The notes beneath the pieces were generated by a model, which saw only the letters and a list, made by a program, of their open reading frames with translations, did not search any database and was not told the origin of the DNA. A program made the position numbers and the translations under genes. From positions 4,964,556 through 5,028,555 of the forward strand of contig NZ_CM001558.1 of assembly GCF_000281895.1 (NCBI RefSeq): a stretch of 64,000 nt of DNA, in the 5' to 3' direction. Source of the stretch: Pseudomonas fluorescens Q2-87. Lineage in GTDB: Bacteria > Pseudomonadota > Gammaproteobacteria > Pseudomonadales > Pseudomonadaceae. Positions 51,609 through 60,036 of the stretch are shown here, piece by piece; positions within the stretch are counted from its first letter, which is position 1; the number at the start of each line of letters is the position of its first letter.

Positions 51609-52228
51609 ATGCGCCCAACAATCGGAATATCTCATATTAGCCAGATAGAGACCGCAATATTTGACGATTTCGCTTCAGAAATATCCCATCCGGCGTTAGT
51701 TTTTGATATTGAGACCAGACCAGCTCCGGCCCCCTATGCTGCAATAGAGTGGCTAGTCCCAACAACTATAATACTATTTATTGGAAAAGCATACTTCGAG
51801 GAATTTTTAAAGGAAATGGGAAAAGACCATTACCACATACTAAAAAATCCATACAACGATTAACCAAGAGAACATTAAACCAACCGAGGATCGAACCAAC
51901 GATCCTGAGTACACAGGGCAAATCCGATAAGAAAAATCCATACTCCATGGCTTTTTCTGTTGTAGCAGAAGGAAAAGACAACCACACCCTGAAGCTTTTA
52001 TTAGAAAAAAGTAATGGGAACTCTAATTACGACAAAACCATAGAAAAATTTATTGACTTTATCCGCGACTATCATTTAACTGAAAACTCGGCAGCTGAAA
52101 GCGAGATTACAAAAAGCGAATCGTCGAATGGAATAATTCTAGTTCATTTAAATTCAGAGACAAATAAAATTGAATGGCTCGATCCTCTACCAGCCGATGT
52201 CCGAGCCAGGTTAAACAAAAAAGAATGA
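51609..52228 (+). pseudogene. Membrane-anchored protein, frameshifted at an A-tract
   Basis: The first frame gives 84 residues (MRPTIGISHISQIETAIFDD) with one membrane helix (IEWLVPTTIILFIGKAYF) and stops at 51863. A second frame, shifted by -1, continues without a start to 52228 and ends WLDPLPADVRARLNKKE. Joined at 51842-51848, the sequence reads EMGKDHYHILKN then SIQRLTKRTLNQ, giving one 206-residue protein. The junction is CTA AAA AAT, which is also a -1 slippery heptamer (A AAA AAT). So it is either a disrupted gene, a sequencing error or programmed frameshifting. It is the third gene after SIR2 and DUF2806. Confidence 0.6.
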
Positions 52229-52381
52229 CTTTTTTAATGAGCACATAAACCCTCAATAAATATGCTTTTTATTTTCGCTACTCCCTTACAACATTGAGCA
52301 GTGCAATTATGCATTAATTAAAAGTAGAAGGGGATTTAAAACTTCCTTTCTTAATCATTAAAACCTTTGGTGTAGGCCTGC
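52229..52381. other. AT-rich convergent gap
   Basis: I see nothing functional between the membrane-protein gene and the convergent nuclease-like gene beyond AT-rich sequence. Confidence 0.4.
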
Positions 52382-52461
52382 TCAGCGGGATGCTTTACGC
52401 CGAGCCATAAAATCGATCAACTCTCTTACGACTGAGTCCGCCTGAGCATCCGAGCCTAGCT

Positions 52462-53142
52462 CTACTGCCCTAATCTCCTTACTTCTACCCCCTCATATGT
52501 CAATGGGACTAAACGCTTGTCCGCCTCTGCAGGCAACTCAGCGTGGTAAGTATCTCCGTCAACTTCAACAACAAAAGTTAGCCCTTTATAAATCACTACA
52601 AAATCAGGCTCGAGTCGATTATAAGTATTTCCTATCCGAACAAATACTGGAAGAGGTGCTACTGGAAGCCGAGCTTTAGTTAGTGCCTTGAAAAGCGTGA
52701 CTTCTGCTTGTGACCGAAAGAGTAGCCCCTGATGTTGCTGTGAGGCAATATTATCGCTACGCACTCTACCTTGGTTTGTTACCCCATCCCCCTTCACGTA
52801 ACGCATAGCCTCTTCACGCCACCCATATACCGCCTCCCCTACCCTAGGGGCAATAATTACTCCTTCTGAAGAGTCATTCGGAGTTGTGGAATAGAAAGGA
52901 ATAATCACCTCAGCTATAGAGGCTTCTGTTGCCTTACGCTCGTCGTCTGACATTGCATAGAAAAGTTGTACGGGTAGCGAAATTAAAAACTGCCAATAAT
53001 TAATCCCAAAATCCGAGCCTGATAGATCAACTTTGCAATCACCCGCGACGACCACGGCGATTGCGCGTGCGTCGCCCCGCATTTTCAGAGCATCGACCGC
53101 CGCAGCTGCTAGGTCTTCTGCGTTGAACGGGCTAAATACCAT
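52462..53142 (-). CDS. Restriction-endonuclease-like protein with frameshifted C-terminus
   Basis: The 226-residue product has an N-terminal mixed domain and a C-terminal part, FRSQAEVTLFKALTKARLPV then EPDFVVIYKGLTFVVEVDG, which is the D-(X)n-ExK-like core of a PD-(D/E)XK or DUF559-type nuclease fold. It stops at 52462, but in the -1 frame the DNA continues AVELGSDAQADSVVRELIDF and ends ...ARRKASR at 52382, a natural helical tail. One base is therefore missing near 52478-52486. I chose the ATG at 53142, preceded by AAGGTGG, over a GTG at 53151. It is convergent with the SIR2 set and downstream of the helicase gene. Confidence 0.62.
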   Translation of the reverse strand: MVFSPFNAEDLAAAAVDALKMRGDARAIAVVVAGDCKVDLSGSDFGINYWQFLISLPVQLFYAMSDDERKATEASIAEVIIPFYSTTPNDSSEGVIIAPRVGEAVYGWREEAMRYVKGDGVTNQGRVRSDNIASQQHQGLLFRSQAEVTLFKALTKARLPVAPLPVFVRIGNTYNRLEPDFVVIYKGLTFVVEVDGDTYHAELPAEADKRLVPLTYEGVEVRRLGQ

Positions 53143-53151
53143 ACCTTCCAC

Positions 53152-53573
53152 CTTATAGGAGCACGGCTGGACCCTGCCGAGCTCCAGCTATTGTTGAGCT
53201 TGTATGATTGCTTATATCGGTCAAAAAGCACAAGTACTCGATAGCGGAACCAGTCCAGAATTAGTTTTCGGGCGGCTGCAACTCGTCATGCCACAGCAAT
53301 CAACTAAGGATCTTGATCATTAACGGTTGAACTTAACAGCCAAGTTTGATAGTGGCACGACAGCCACTGCATATCGTGGAGCTTAACATCTGGAGCAATT
53401 CTTCATACATTAGGCAAAACAATAAGCTAGCAACGAGCCCCCCACACACTCAAATTTAACCACAACAACAAAACTAACAACCTTAGCAAACAAAAACTAG
53501 AACAGATTATTTTCAACCAAAGAAACAAATTCGATGCTTTTTAGGTTTCACATCCGAACCCTCGCGATCCGAC
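53152..53573. other. Gap with A/C-rich low-complexity stretch
   Basis: No gene is supported. From about 53438 to 53530 the plus strand is nearly all A and C with very few G, an unusual strand bias just after the helicase stop. Confidence 0.45.
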
Positions 53574-54608
53574 TTAAACAGTTTTGAACGATTTGAATAG
53601 CCTTTCAGGTACTAAGTACAGCTTCCCACGCGTCCGTGAAATTGCAACATAAAGTTTGTTTTTGGTCTGTGGAGGGAGTTCACCAAGCGAAAGTTTTTCG
53701 TAGTTCTTCCAATGAGTAGCACCCAGCACAACGCACACATCGTTATAGTGATCTAGCCCCTTACTTGCGCCCCAGTTGTTAGACACGCATCCGTATTTGT
53801 AATGCTCTTGATAGAACAGCTTTACGACGCTGGCGTCCGCGTGCACGGCATTAGCATCCGCTTGATTGGCCAGAGATATGATGTCCGTTTCATAGGTATA
53901 CTGTGACCGCATATCAATCCCCAGATTCGCACGGATAAAATCGCACACGGTCACGCCGCATCTCCAACTTCGACTCAATGTTTCTTTGTCGATGATGATA
54001 CCCGCCTTTTGAAAATGTCTTTCGTACTTTCCGATTTCAGCGTGTAGAGAGCTGTTCACATTTCCATCACGGCTAGTGTCGAAGGTATGCTGATAAAAAT
54101 CTCCCACAAACAGCATTTCAATCTTGGCTTTCGCCAACGCCATCAGCAGATTGAAGTCATGGCCTGCTAGGTCTTGAATCTCGTCGACATAAAATTCATC
54201 GTAAAAGCGCTCCATTCGCGCTATCACGTCAGGAATTGCCCCTGCGGACTCAACAAGCTTTGCTAAGCGGCCGTGATATAAGCTTCCGCTTTTACTAGCG
54301 TAGTAAGCCATATCATCGCGCTTGAGTTTCAATGTACGGGGGGGTGGTGTTCGAAAACTGATCCCTCGAGTTTCCAAGTGCACCTGCAGCAACGGGCGAT
54401 AGCAGAAGCTATGGAGGAATGTGAAATAACTTAGGAGATTTATGTTTTTGGGGACATGACCGAACCGTTTGATGATGCTATTACGCAAGTGCCGATAGTT
54501 GTTGTCCGTGTAGGTGACAATTAGTGCTCGTTTCTCTAAGCTCAGGCGGTGCACCAGCAAGGTTGTCTTACCTGATCCTGCTACAGCGAACATCACTCGT
54601 TTATCCAT
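53574..54608 (-). CDS. Short UvrD-like superfamily 1 helicase (GajB-like)
   Basis: This 344-residue helicase has Walker A AVAGSGKTT at residues 8-16, motif II VDEIQD at 141-146, motif III GDFYQHTF at 169, a motif V-like SKGLDHYNDVCVVLG at 282 and motif VI VAISRTRGKLYLV at 321. At 344 residues it lacks the 1B/2B insertions of full UvrD (over 600) and is shorter than the GajB of Gabija (about 490). It overlaps the OLD-type nuclease gene by 16 bases, so the two are translationally coupled and probably act together. Confidence 0.82.
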   Translation of the reverse strand: MDKRVMFAVAGSGKTTLLVHRLSLEKRALIVTYTDNNYRHLRNSIIKRFGHVPKNINLLSYFTFLHSFCYRPLLQVHLETRGISFRTPPPRTLKLKRDDMAYYASKSGSLYHGRLAKLVESAGAIPDVIARMERFYDEFYVDEIQDLAGHDFNLLMALAKAKIEMLFVGDFYQHTFDTSRDGNVNSSLHAEIGKYERHFQKAGIIIDKETLSRSWRCGVTVCDFIRANLGIDMRSQYTYETDIISLANQADANAVHADASVVKLFYQEHYKYGCVSNNWGASKGLDHYNDVCVVLGATHWKNYEKLSLGELPPQTKNKLYVAISRTRGKLYLVPERLFKSFKTV

Positions 54609-56155
54609 TTGATTGCCTCCACAATATAGGCTGGAACGGTGAGCTCACCGGGCTTGCCCTTGAGCAGCTCAAATGCAGCTTCTGCCTTGTTGGCTAGCAT
54701 GTATTCCAAGGGCGAAAGGGTTTTTCGTCCAGGCCCGAAAACAGTCTTGCAGGTTTCCACGTTATCGTTGTGCAATCCTATTTCGAAGGTTGAACGTTCA
54801 TCGTCTCTATCGGCAAAGACTTTGGCATTGTCCGAAGCGAAGTCGACGTAGTTTTCTACACAGTTTTTCTGATAGCTCTTGTCGTTGTCTCGTATGGCTG
54901 CGACTCGAACTCCAAGCAGGTTAGCGAGCTCCATGTACCTTTTGAAACTGGTGCCGCCAATAGAAATTATGTGGACATCATCGACATGCGGTAGACGCCC
55001 TTTTGTACATTGCTTATAGAACTCCTCCACAAGGATGAATTCGGCATCACCTTCAACCAAGATCACCTTCTTCGAAAGCGCGAACTCTAGAACATTATTG
55101 TCCGGAGCCTTCATGAAAAATTCTGCGGTCTCGGTTGATAGAGCTTTAAGTGAGCCAGCAACTGCGTTCGGGCCGATCAAAAGGGCATGCCGAAGATCAA
55201 GTCTTGAGCAAATATGGCTGCTGTGGGTTGCTATGAAAAGCTGTGTGCTTTCGTTCTCCGCTAGCTTGGCGACGAGTGCTTTCATGGATGAATGGCTGAG
55301 ATGGTTCTCAGGCTCCTCTAATAGCATTACATCTAAGCCTCCTTGTTTGTGCTTGCTCAGCGCAAACTCGGTCTTGATGAAACACTGCCGTCCCTTCCCG
55401 TGGTTCTCAAGCGGAATATTGTCTTCAGTAATAATTAGGTCGCTTTCCAAATTCGACCGGACGCTAGTACGTACGTCAAACTGATACGCAGGAAGGTCAG
55501 CGTTAAGCGCTGCCAGATGCTGTCCTGTAAACGCATGCTTACCTTGGCGATACAGATTTTCAAGCTTATAGCGGTCTTCCACGGGGGCGTTGAAAGCGTA
55601 CACAGCTCGGGTGTATTCACGAGATGCGTAGTCGCCATCGATACGTGAACCATCTAGCATCATGTGTTTAATGGGTCGGTTGAATGCTGCGTAGGGCCTG
55701 CCGGCGAACGTTTCAAACCGCACCGCGTAATATTCGAAAGGGAAGTTTGGTTGAGCGTCAGCCAAGATCACTTGTACAGCCTCGCCATACTCGACCATAA
55801 CCGCAAGGATCATGCGCAGACCGTCAGTCTGGCGCTGCTGGGCATTATTGGTTCCATAGAGGCCTTCGTCATCACCTTCCTCTAGGAAAACGTCGACTAT
55901 CAACTCAGGTAGGTTCTCCAGGCTCTTCTCCCCAGCAAGGAAGGTGTTCACCGAGTCCTTATTGAGCAGTGTTTCTGCCCCCAGAGCTTCAATGCGGTTG
56001 CGGCTCCCGCCTAGCGCGAGATCTAGAGCGAGCAAAATGCTGCTTTTTCCTGCCTCATTGTTGCCAATCAGAACATTCTTCCCAGGCTCGAAATCGAGTG
56101 TGAGTGTTTTGAATTTTTTAAAGTTCTGAATTACCACTTTCCTTATGGTGTGCAT
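54593..56155 (-). CDS. OLD-family ATPase/TOPRIM nuclease (GajA-like)
   Basis: This 520-residue protein has an ABC-type ATPase domain with Walker A GNNEAGKSS at 31-39, GKGRQ near 253 and Walker B MLLEEPENHLS at 277, plus the H-loop THSSHI at 310. A TOPRIM domain follows with VILVEGDAEFILVEEF at 364 and the metal-binding RDND at 422. This is the class 2 OLD layout, whose members are usually next to a UvrD helicase. GajA of Gabija cuts phage DNA when nucleotide levels fall; the same role here is inferred. The ATG is at 56155. Confidence 0.85.
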   Translation of the reverse strand: MHTIRKVVIQNFKKFKTLTLDFEPGKNVLIGNNEAGKSSILLALDLALGGSRNRIEALGAETLLNKDSVNTFLAGEKSLENLPELIVDVFLEEGDDEGLYGTNNAQQRQTDGLRMILAVMVEYGEAVQVILADAQPNFPFEYYAVRFETFAGRPYAAFNRPIKHMMLDGSRIDGDYASREYTRAVYAFNAPVEDRYKLENLYRQGKHAFTGQHLAALNADLPAYQFDVRTSVRSNLESDLIITEDNIPLENHGKGRQCFIKTEFALSKHKQGGLDVMLLEEPENHLSHSSMKALVAKLAENESTQLFIATHSSHICSRLDLRHALLIGPNAVAGSLKALSTETAEFFMKAPDNNVLEFALSKKVILVEGDAEFILVEEFYKQCTKGRLPHVDDVHIISIGGTSFKRYMELANLLGVRVAAIRDNDKSYQKNCVENYVDFASDNAKVFADRDDERSTFEIGLHNDNVETCKTVFGPGRKTLSPLEYMLANKAEAAFELLKGKPGELTVPAYIVEAIKWINE

Positions 56156-56332
56156 GCCGCTGAACTCCTATTACCAACGCGCCGAATGATCGACTGAGGT
56201 ATAGCAGCAAAACGCCACTGCTGCGTTATAGAAATTGTCATACCCCTGCTAGCAGATGAAAGCTCAGATGTATGAAACAGCATAGCTATTCGAGACCTAG
56301 GATTTATGGGAGCGTTAAGCGCCCTTCAAGCA
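56156..56332. other. Gap upstream of the OLD gene
   Basis: This should hold the promoter of the OLD-helicase pair; I see no gene. The AT-rich segment ends here. Confidence 0.4.
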
Positions 56333-56367
56333 CAAAAAAAAGGCCTTGCCGGGCAAGACCTTTTTTA
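56333..56367 (-). terminator. Rho-independent terminator of the DUF6124 gene
   Basis: Stem AAAAGGCCTTGCC/GGCAAGACCTTTT with a short loop, followed by T on the minus strand. A related hairpin follows the second DUF6124 copy at 63064-63096. Confidence 0.82.
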
Positions 56368-56392
56368 ATCCGGGCGGCACGTAGCTGCAGCC

Positions 56393-56752
56393 CTACCTCA
56401 CCTCAACAATATCCAAAGCCCGATTCGCCAACAGCTCACTCACCTCAATCACCTGCAAAATCCCCAACGCAACATGCCGCCGCGACCCATCCAGATCAAA
56501 CGCCAAATCACTGATCATGGCATTCGCCGAAGCCAGGTTCTCACTGAGATTCGCAAGCAAACACTCAGAATCAACCTCTGGATCAATCCGAAAAATAGAG
56601 TCGGACTTGTCAGACGTTTCGCCCTTAGGCTTGGGTTTCAGGTAGTAATCCAACGCGCGGGTGGCAGCGTCGTCGAGCTTTTTGTTGCGGGCAGACTGGG
56701 CACGGGATGTGGGTTCGTCTGTAACTGGAGGATTCGGTGTAATTTTGACCAT
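56393..56752 (-). CDS. DUF6124 (formerly DUF3077) family protein, copy 1
   Basis: This 119-residue protein starts MVKITPNPPVTDEPTSRAQS, has a basic helical segment (ARNKKLDDAATRALDYYLKP) and a C-terminal helical domain with DSECLLANLSENLASANAMI. Many Pseudomonas genomes hold several copies; function unknown. A second, frameshifted copy lies at 63116-63476 and both share the terminator and about 110 bases of upstream sequence, so the whole unit is duplicated. Confidence 0.82.
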   Translation of the reverse strand: MVKITPNPPVTDEPTSRAQSARNKKLDDAATRALDYYLKPKPKGETSDKSDSIFRIDPEVDSECLLANLSENLASANAMISDLAFDLDGSRRHVALGILQVIEVSELLANRALDIVEVR

Positions 56753-57164
56753 GGTCTTAACTCTCTGGTTGAGGCCACGACCCGTTCGCTGCTAAACGAA
56801 TTGGGAGGCAGCTGTACGCAGGTTAGCAGACCGACGAGTTAAGAAATCGGCGCGTCCGAGGACGCCCTGCGCACAGCCACCATCAAGTGCAGGAATGGGG
56901 ATTCCTGTCTGATGGACGCGTTGTGCGACTTAACTCGGCGAGCTGCTAAACCCGATCACTGACCATCAGTGACAGGTCCAAAACTACCGACGCAACCCAA
57001 GGCGCACAAGCCGGCGGATTCTGGCGTAGTTGTAGGCAAAGGCGCAAGGCGCTGTGGCTTGGCGAGCCTTCGTCGCCGGTGTCTGTCGGTCTTTACTGAC
57101 AGATGCCATTCGACTGGGCCGAGCAGATGCTTGATGCCGTTCAGTTGAGGCTGTCGGAAGATCT
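56753..57164. other. Upstream region of DUF6124 copy 1, non-coding
   Basis: No supported gene. Bases about 56947-57060 are repeated at about 63517-63635. A short hairpin AGGAATGGGGATTCCT lies near 56890. Confidence 0.5.
56947..57060. repeat. Direct repeat upstream of DUF6124 genes, copy 1
   Basis: About 110 bases match 63517-63635 with few differences; the best stretch is AAGCCGGCGGATTCTGGCGT and the bases after it. It does not code for anything I recognise. Confidence 0.75.
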
Positions 57165-57227
57165 GTGGCGAGGCGGTCATTGGAGGGGACTGCTTCGCAG
57201 TCCAGCGGGAGCAAGCTCCCTCGCCAC
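57165..57227. repeat. REP element (subtype B) with degenerate left arm
   Basis: The right arm at 57202-57227 is intact (core GAGCAAGCTCCCTCGCCAC); the left arm at 57165 keeps only GTGGCGAGG. It lies downstream of the XRE-cupin regulator gene. Confidence 0.7.
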
Positions 57228-57261
57228 GTTGGTTTCCTGGATGGCATTGCGATTGGAGCCG

Positions 57262-57828
57262 CTAGGCACCCTCGCCCCTCTCCGACGACTCATCGCTGTG
57301 GACCACCACCAGCAACTGCGCTTGGACGTCGCCCACCGAACGCAGGCGATGGGGTTTCTGCGCATTGAAATGCAAGGCATCGCCACGGTTCAGCAGCACG
57401 CGTTCGTTCATGAAGTCCACTTCCACCTGGCCCTCGTGCACGAACAGGAACTCCTCTCCGGTGTGTTCCTTGAACGCGTGATGCGCGGTGAATTCGGCCG
57501 CTGGATAAAGGATGAAGGGCAGCAGGCTGCGCTCGGACACTTGGTGGGCCAATACCGCGTATTCGGAGCTGCCGCTGCTCGCCGCGAGGGATTGGCGGTC
57601 TTCGCTGCGCACCAGGCTGTAGCTGTCGAGGGAGACGCTTTCTTCGGAGAACAGCTCCTCGACTTTCACGCTCAGGGCCTTGGCGAGCTTGAGCGCCGTG
57701 GCGATGGAGGGGGTGCTCAAGCCCCGCTCCACCTTGGACAGGTAGCTCTTGGTCATCCCGGTTTTTTCGGCCAGGACGTCCAGTGTCATGCCGAGTTTTT
57801 TCCTGAGCAATTTCAAGCGAATGGACAT
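57262..57828 (-). CDS. XRE-cupin transcriptional regulator
   Basis: This 188-residue regulator has an N-terminal HTH (LRKKLGMTLDVLAEKTGMTK near 8-27) and a C-terminal cupin (HTGEEFLFVHEGQVEVDF near 122) that binds a small ligand. I chose the ATG at 57828 (MSIRLKLLRKKLGMT). It is divergent from the aldolase operon; palindromic sites in the gap are its likely operators, so it probably controls the operon in response to a pathway metabolite. Confidence 0.88.
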   Translation of the reverse strand: MSIRLKLLRKKLGMTLDVLAEKTGMTKSYLSKVERGLSTPSIATALKLAKALSVKVEELFSEESVSLDSYSLVRSEDRQSLAASSGSSEYAVLAHQVSERSLLPFILYPAAEFTAHHAFKEHTGEEFLFVHEGQVEVDFMNERVLLNRGDALHFNAQKPHRLRSVGDVQAQLLVVVHSDESSERGEGA

Positions 57829-57872
57829 AGGTAACCAACATTTCCAGAGAAACGGACAATCTGCGATTGCAA

Positions 57873-57909
57873 ATGACACTTTGTGTCATATAGTCTATTT
57901 AGTGTCATT
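57873..57909. promoter_or_regulatory. Palindromic operator between regulator and aldolase operon
   Basis: A perfect palindrome ATGACAC-TTT-GTGTCAT (57873-57889) is followed by a half-site AGTGTCATT (57901-57909). It lies between the divergent regulator and aldolase genes, where an XRE-type regulator would bind. Confidence 0.65.
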
Positions 57910-57978
57910 AGCACCTTCCTTTCATAGCTTCCATGACGCGGATCAAGAACGGTCAAAGAGCGAATCAGGAGAACGGGT

Positions 57979-58761
57979 ATGAGCAAGACACTGGCGACGC
58001 CCAAGGACCAGTTGGTCCAGCATGCTGTTAATCAGATGCAGAAAACACTGCCGGATAATACGTGGACTGTACGACAAAAGCTGGCCCTGACCTGCCGCAT
58101 CCTGTTCGAGAACGGTCACGACTCAGGGCTGGCGGGGCAGATTACCGCGCGTGGGCCGCAACCTGGCACTTATTACACCCAGCAATTGGGCCTGGGCTTC
58201 GATGAAATCACCGCCGGCAACCTGTTGCTGGTCAATGAAGACCTTGAGGTGCTGGAGGGCCACGGCATGCCCAACCCGGCCAACCGCTTTCACACCTGGG
58301 TCTACCGCGCCCGGGCGGATGTGAATTGCATCATTCACACCCACCCGACCCACATCGCCGCGCTGTCGATGTTGGAAGTGCCACTGCAGATTTCCCACAT
58401 GGACCTCTGCCCGCTGTACGAAGACTGCGCCTTTCTGGAGGGCTGGCCGGGCGTGCCCGTTGGCAACGAGGAAGGCGAATTGATCGCCGGGGCCCTGGGT
58501 GACAAGCGCGCCATCCTGCTTTCTCACCACGGCCAGTTGTCCACCGGTGCCACCGTGGAAGAAGCCTGCAACATCGCTCAACTGATCGAACGCGCCGCGA
58601 AGCTGCAATTGCTGGCCATGGCCGCCGGCGAGGTGAAGCCGATCCTGCCTCACCTGGGTCGCGAAGCCCACGACTGGATCGCCCGCCCCAAGCGTCACGC
58701 GGCCGCTTTCAACTACTACGCCCGGCAGAACCTGCGTCAACACGCCGATTGCCTGAACTGA
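57979..58761 (+). CDS. Class II aldolase/adducin-family protein
   Basis: This 260-residue metal-dependent enzyme has the zinc-site motif IIHTHPTHIAAL near residue 113 and LLSHHGQLSTG near 174, as in fuculose-phosphate aldolases and related decarboxylases. The substrate is not clear. AGGAG lies upstream of the ATG. The DapA-like gene follows after 19 bases, so both form an operon, and the pair suggests breakdown of a sugar acid or hydroxy-oxo acid. Confidence 0.87.
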   Translation: MSKTLATPKDQLVQHAVNQMQKTLPDNTWTVRQKLALTCRILFENGHDSGLAGQITARGPQPGTYYTQQLGLGFDEITAGNLLLVNEDLEVLEGHGMPNPANRFHTWVYRARADVNCIIHTHPTHIAALSMLEVPLQISHMDLCPLYEDCAFLEGWPGVPVGNEEGELIAGALGDKRAILLSHHGQLSTGATVEEACNIAQLIERAAKLQLLAMAAGEVKPILPHLGREAHDWIARPKRHAAAFNYYARQNLRQHADCLN

Positions 58762-58780
58762 ACCCATTAGGAGCGACGCC

Positions 58781-59668
58781 ATGTCTACCCCCAACATCCA
58801 CGGCATCATCGGCTACACCGTCACGCCCTTCTCCACCGACGGCCAGGGCTTGGACCTGGACGCACTGGGCCGGTCCATCGACTGTCTGATCGACAGCGGC
58901 GTGCATGCCATCGCGCCCCTGGGCAGCACCGGCGAAGGCGCCTACCTGAGCGACGCCGAGTGGGACCAGGTCAGCGAGTTCAGTATTGCCCGCGTCGCCG
59001 GCCGGGTGCCGACCGTGGTCAGCGTGTCGGACCTGACCACCGCCAAGGCGGTGCGCCGTGCGCGTTTTGCCCAGGCGAAGGGCGCCGATGTCGTGATGGT
59101 GTTGCCGGCCTCGTACTGGAAACTGAGCGAGGCGGAAATCCTGGCGCACTACCAAGCCATCGGTGCGAGCATCGACCTGCCCATCATGCTGTACAACAAC
59201 CCCGCCACCAGCGGCATCGACATGCCGGTGGAGCTGATCCTGCGGATTTTCAACGCGGTGGATAACGTCACCATGGTCAAGGAAAGCACCGGCGACATTC
59301 AGCGCATGCACAAGCTGCAATTGCTGGGCGAGGGCCAGGTGCCGTTCTACAACGGTTGCAACCCACTGGCGCTGGAAGCCTTCGCGGCCGGCGCCAAGGG
59401 TTGGTGCACCGCCGCGTCGAACCTGATCCCGCAGCTCAACCTCGACCTTTACGCAGCCGTGCTGGCAAACGATCTGAGCCTGGCCCGGGCGTTGTTCTAT
59501 CGTCAATTGCCGCTGCTGGATTTCATCCTCAAGGGCGGTTTGCCCGCCACCACCAAGGCCGGCTTGCGCATTCTTGGCCTGGAAGTCGGCGATCCGCGCC
59601 TGCCGGTGTTCCCGCTGGATGACGCCCGTAACAAGCAACTGCAGACGATGTTGAAACAACTGCTCTGA
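58781..59668 (+). CDS. DapA/NanA-family lyase
   Basis: This 295-residue TIM-barrel protein of the dihydrodipicolinate synthase family has GSTGEGAYLSDAEW near residue 47, the Tyr motif MLYNNPATSG near 135 and the Schiff-base lysine in VTMVKESTGD near 166. Family members include lysine-pathway synthases, sialate lyase and sugar-acid dehydratases. Its place after an aldolase and next to an XRE-cupin regulator points to catabolism rather than lysine synthesis. Confidence 0.87.
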   Translation: MSTPNIHGIIGYTVTPFSTDGQGLDLDALGRSIDCLIDSGVHAIAPLGSTGEGAYLSDAEWDQVSEFSIARVAGRVPTVVSVSDLTTAKAVRRARFAQAKGADVVMVLPASYWKLSEAEILAHYQAIGASIDLPIMLYNNPATSGIDMPVELILRIFNAVDNVTMVKESTGDIQRMHKLQLLGEGQVPFYNGCNPLALEAFAAGAKGWCTAASNLIPQLNLDLYAAVLANDLSLARALFYRQLPLLDFILKGGLPATTKAGLRILGLEVGDPRLPVFPLDDARNKQLQTMLKQLL

Positions 59669-59751
59669 TTTGCGAAGGGCGCTGTGTTCTAACTTTGCGA
59701 CGGACAGGTGGTGCCCTAACCTGTCCGGTCGCGCCATTGGGGCCACTTGAG

Positions 59752-60018
59752 ATGAAGACCTATCAACCGTTGAACTGCGACCTGCATGATTACCTTGAGA
59801 TTGCCTGCCTGTACGGCTACACGCTGGACATCGAACTGACTGACGGCCAACGCCTGACAGCCCGCGCGATCACCACGCGCACCGCCTCCACCCGGGAGGA
59901 GTTTTTTGACGTGGAAACTGCGGACGGTCGCCTGGAGATTCGCCTCGATCAGTTATTGGCGATTAGGCCGCAGGATCATAACGCCCGGTTTGGCCGGGTT
60001 GTGCTGGCGAGTGGGTAA
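59752..60018 (+). CDS. rof: Rho-binding antiterminator (Rof/YaeO-like)
   Basis: This 88-residue protein (YQPLNCDLHDYLEIACLYGY) matches the Rof family, small Sm-like folds that bind Rho and reduce termination. The core LDIELTDGQRLTARAITTRT follows. I chose the ATG at 59752, which gives the standard length; the frame is open 19 codons further up. Confidence 0.85.
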   Translation: MKTYQPLNCDLHDYLEIACLYGYTLDIELTDGQRLTARAITTRTASTREEFFDVETADGRLEIRLDQLLAIRPQDHNARFGRVVLASG

Positions 60019-60036
60019 TCCGTTCAGACGCGCCCC

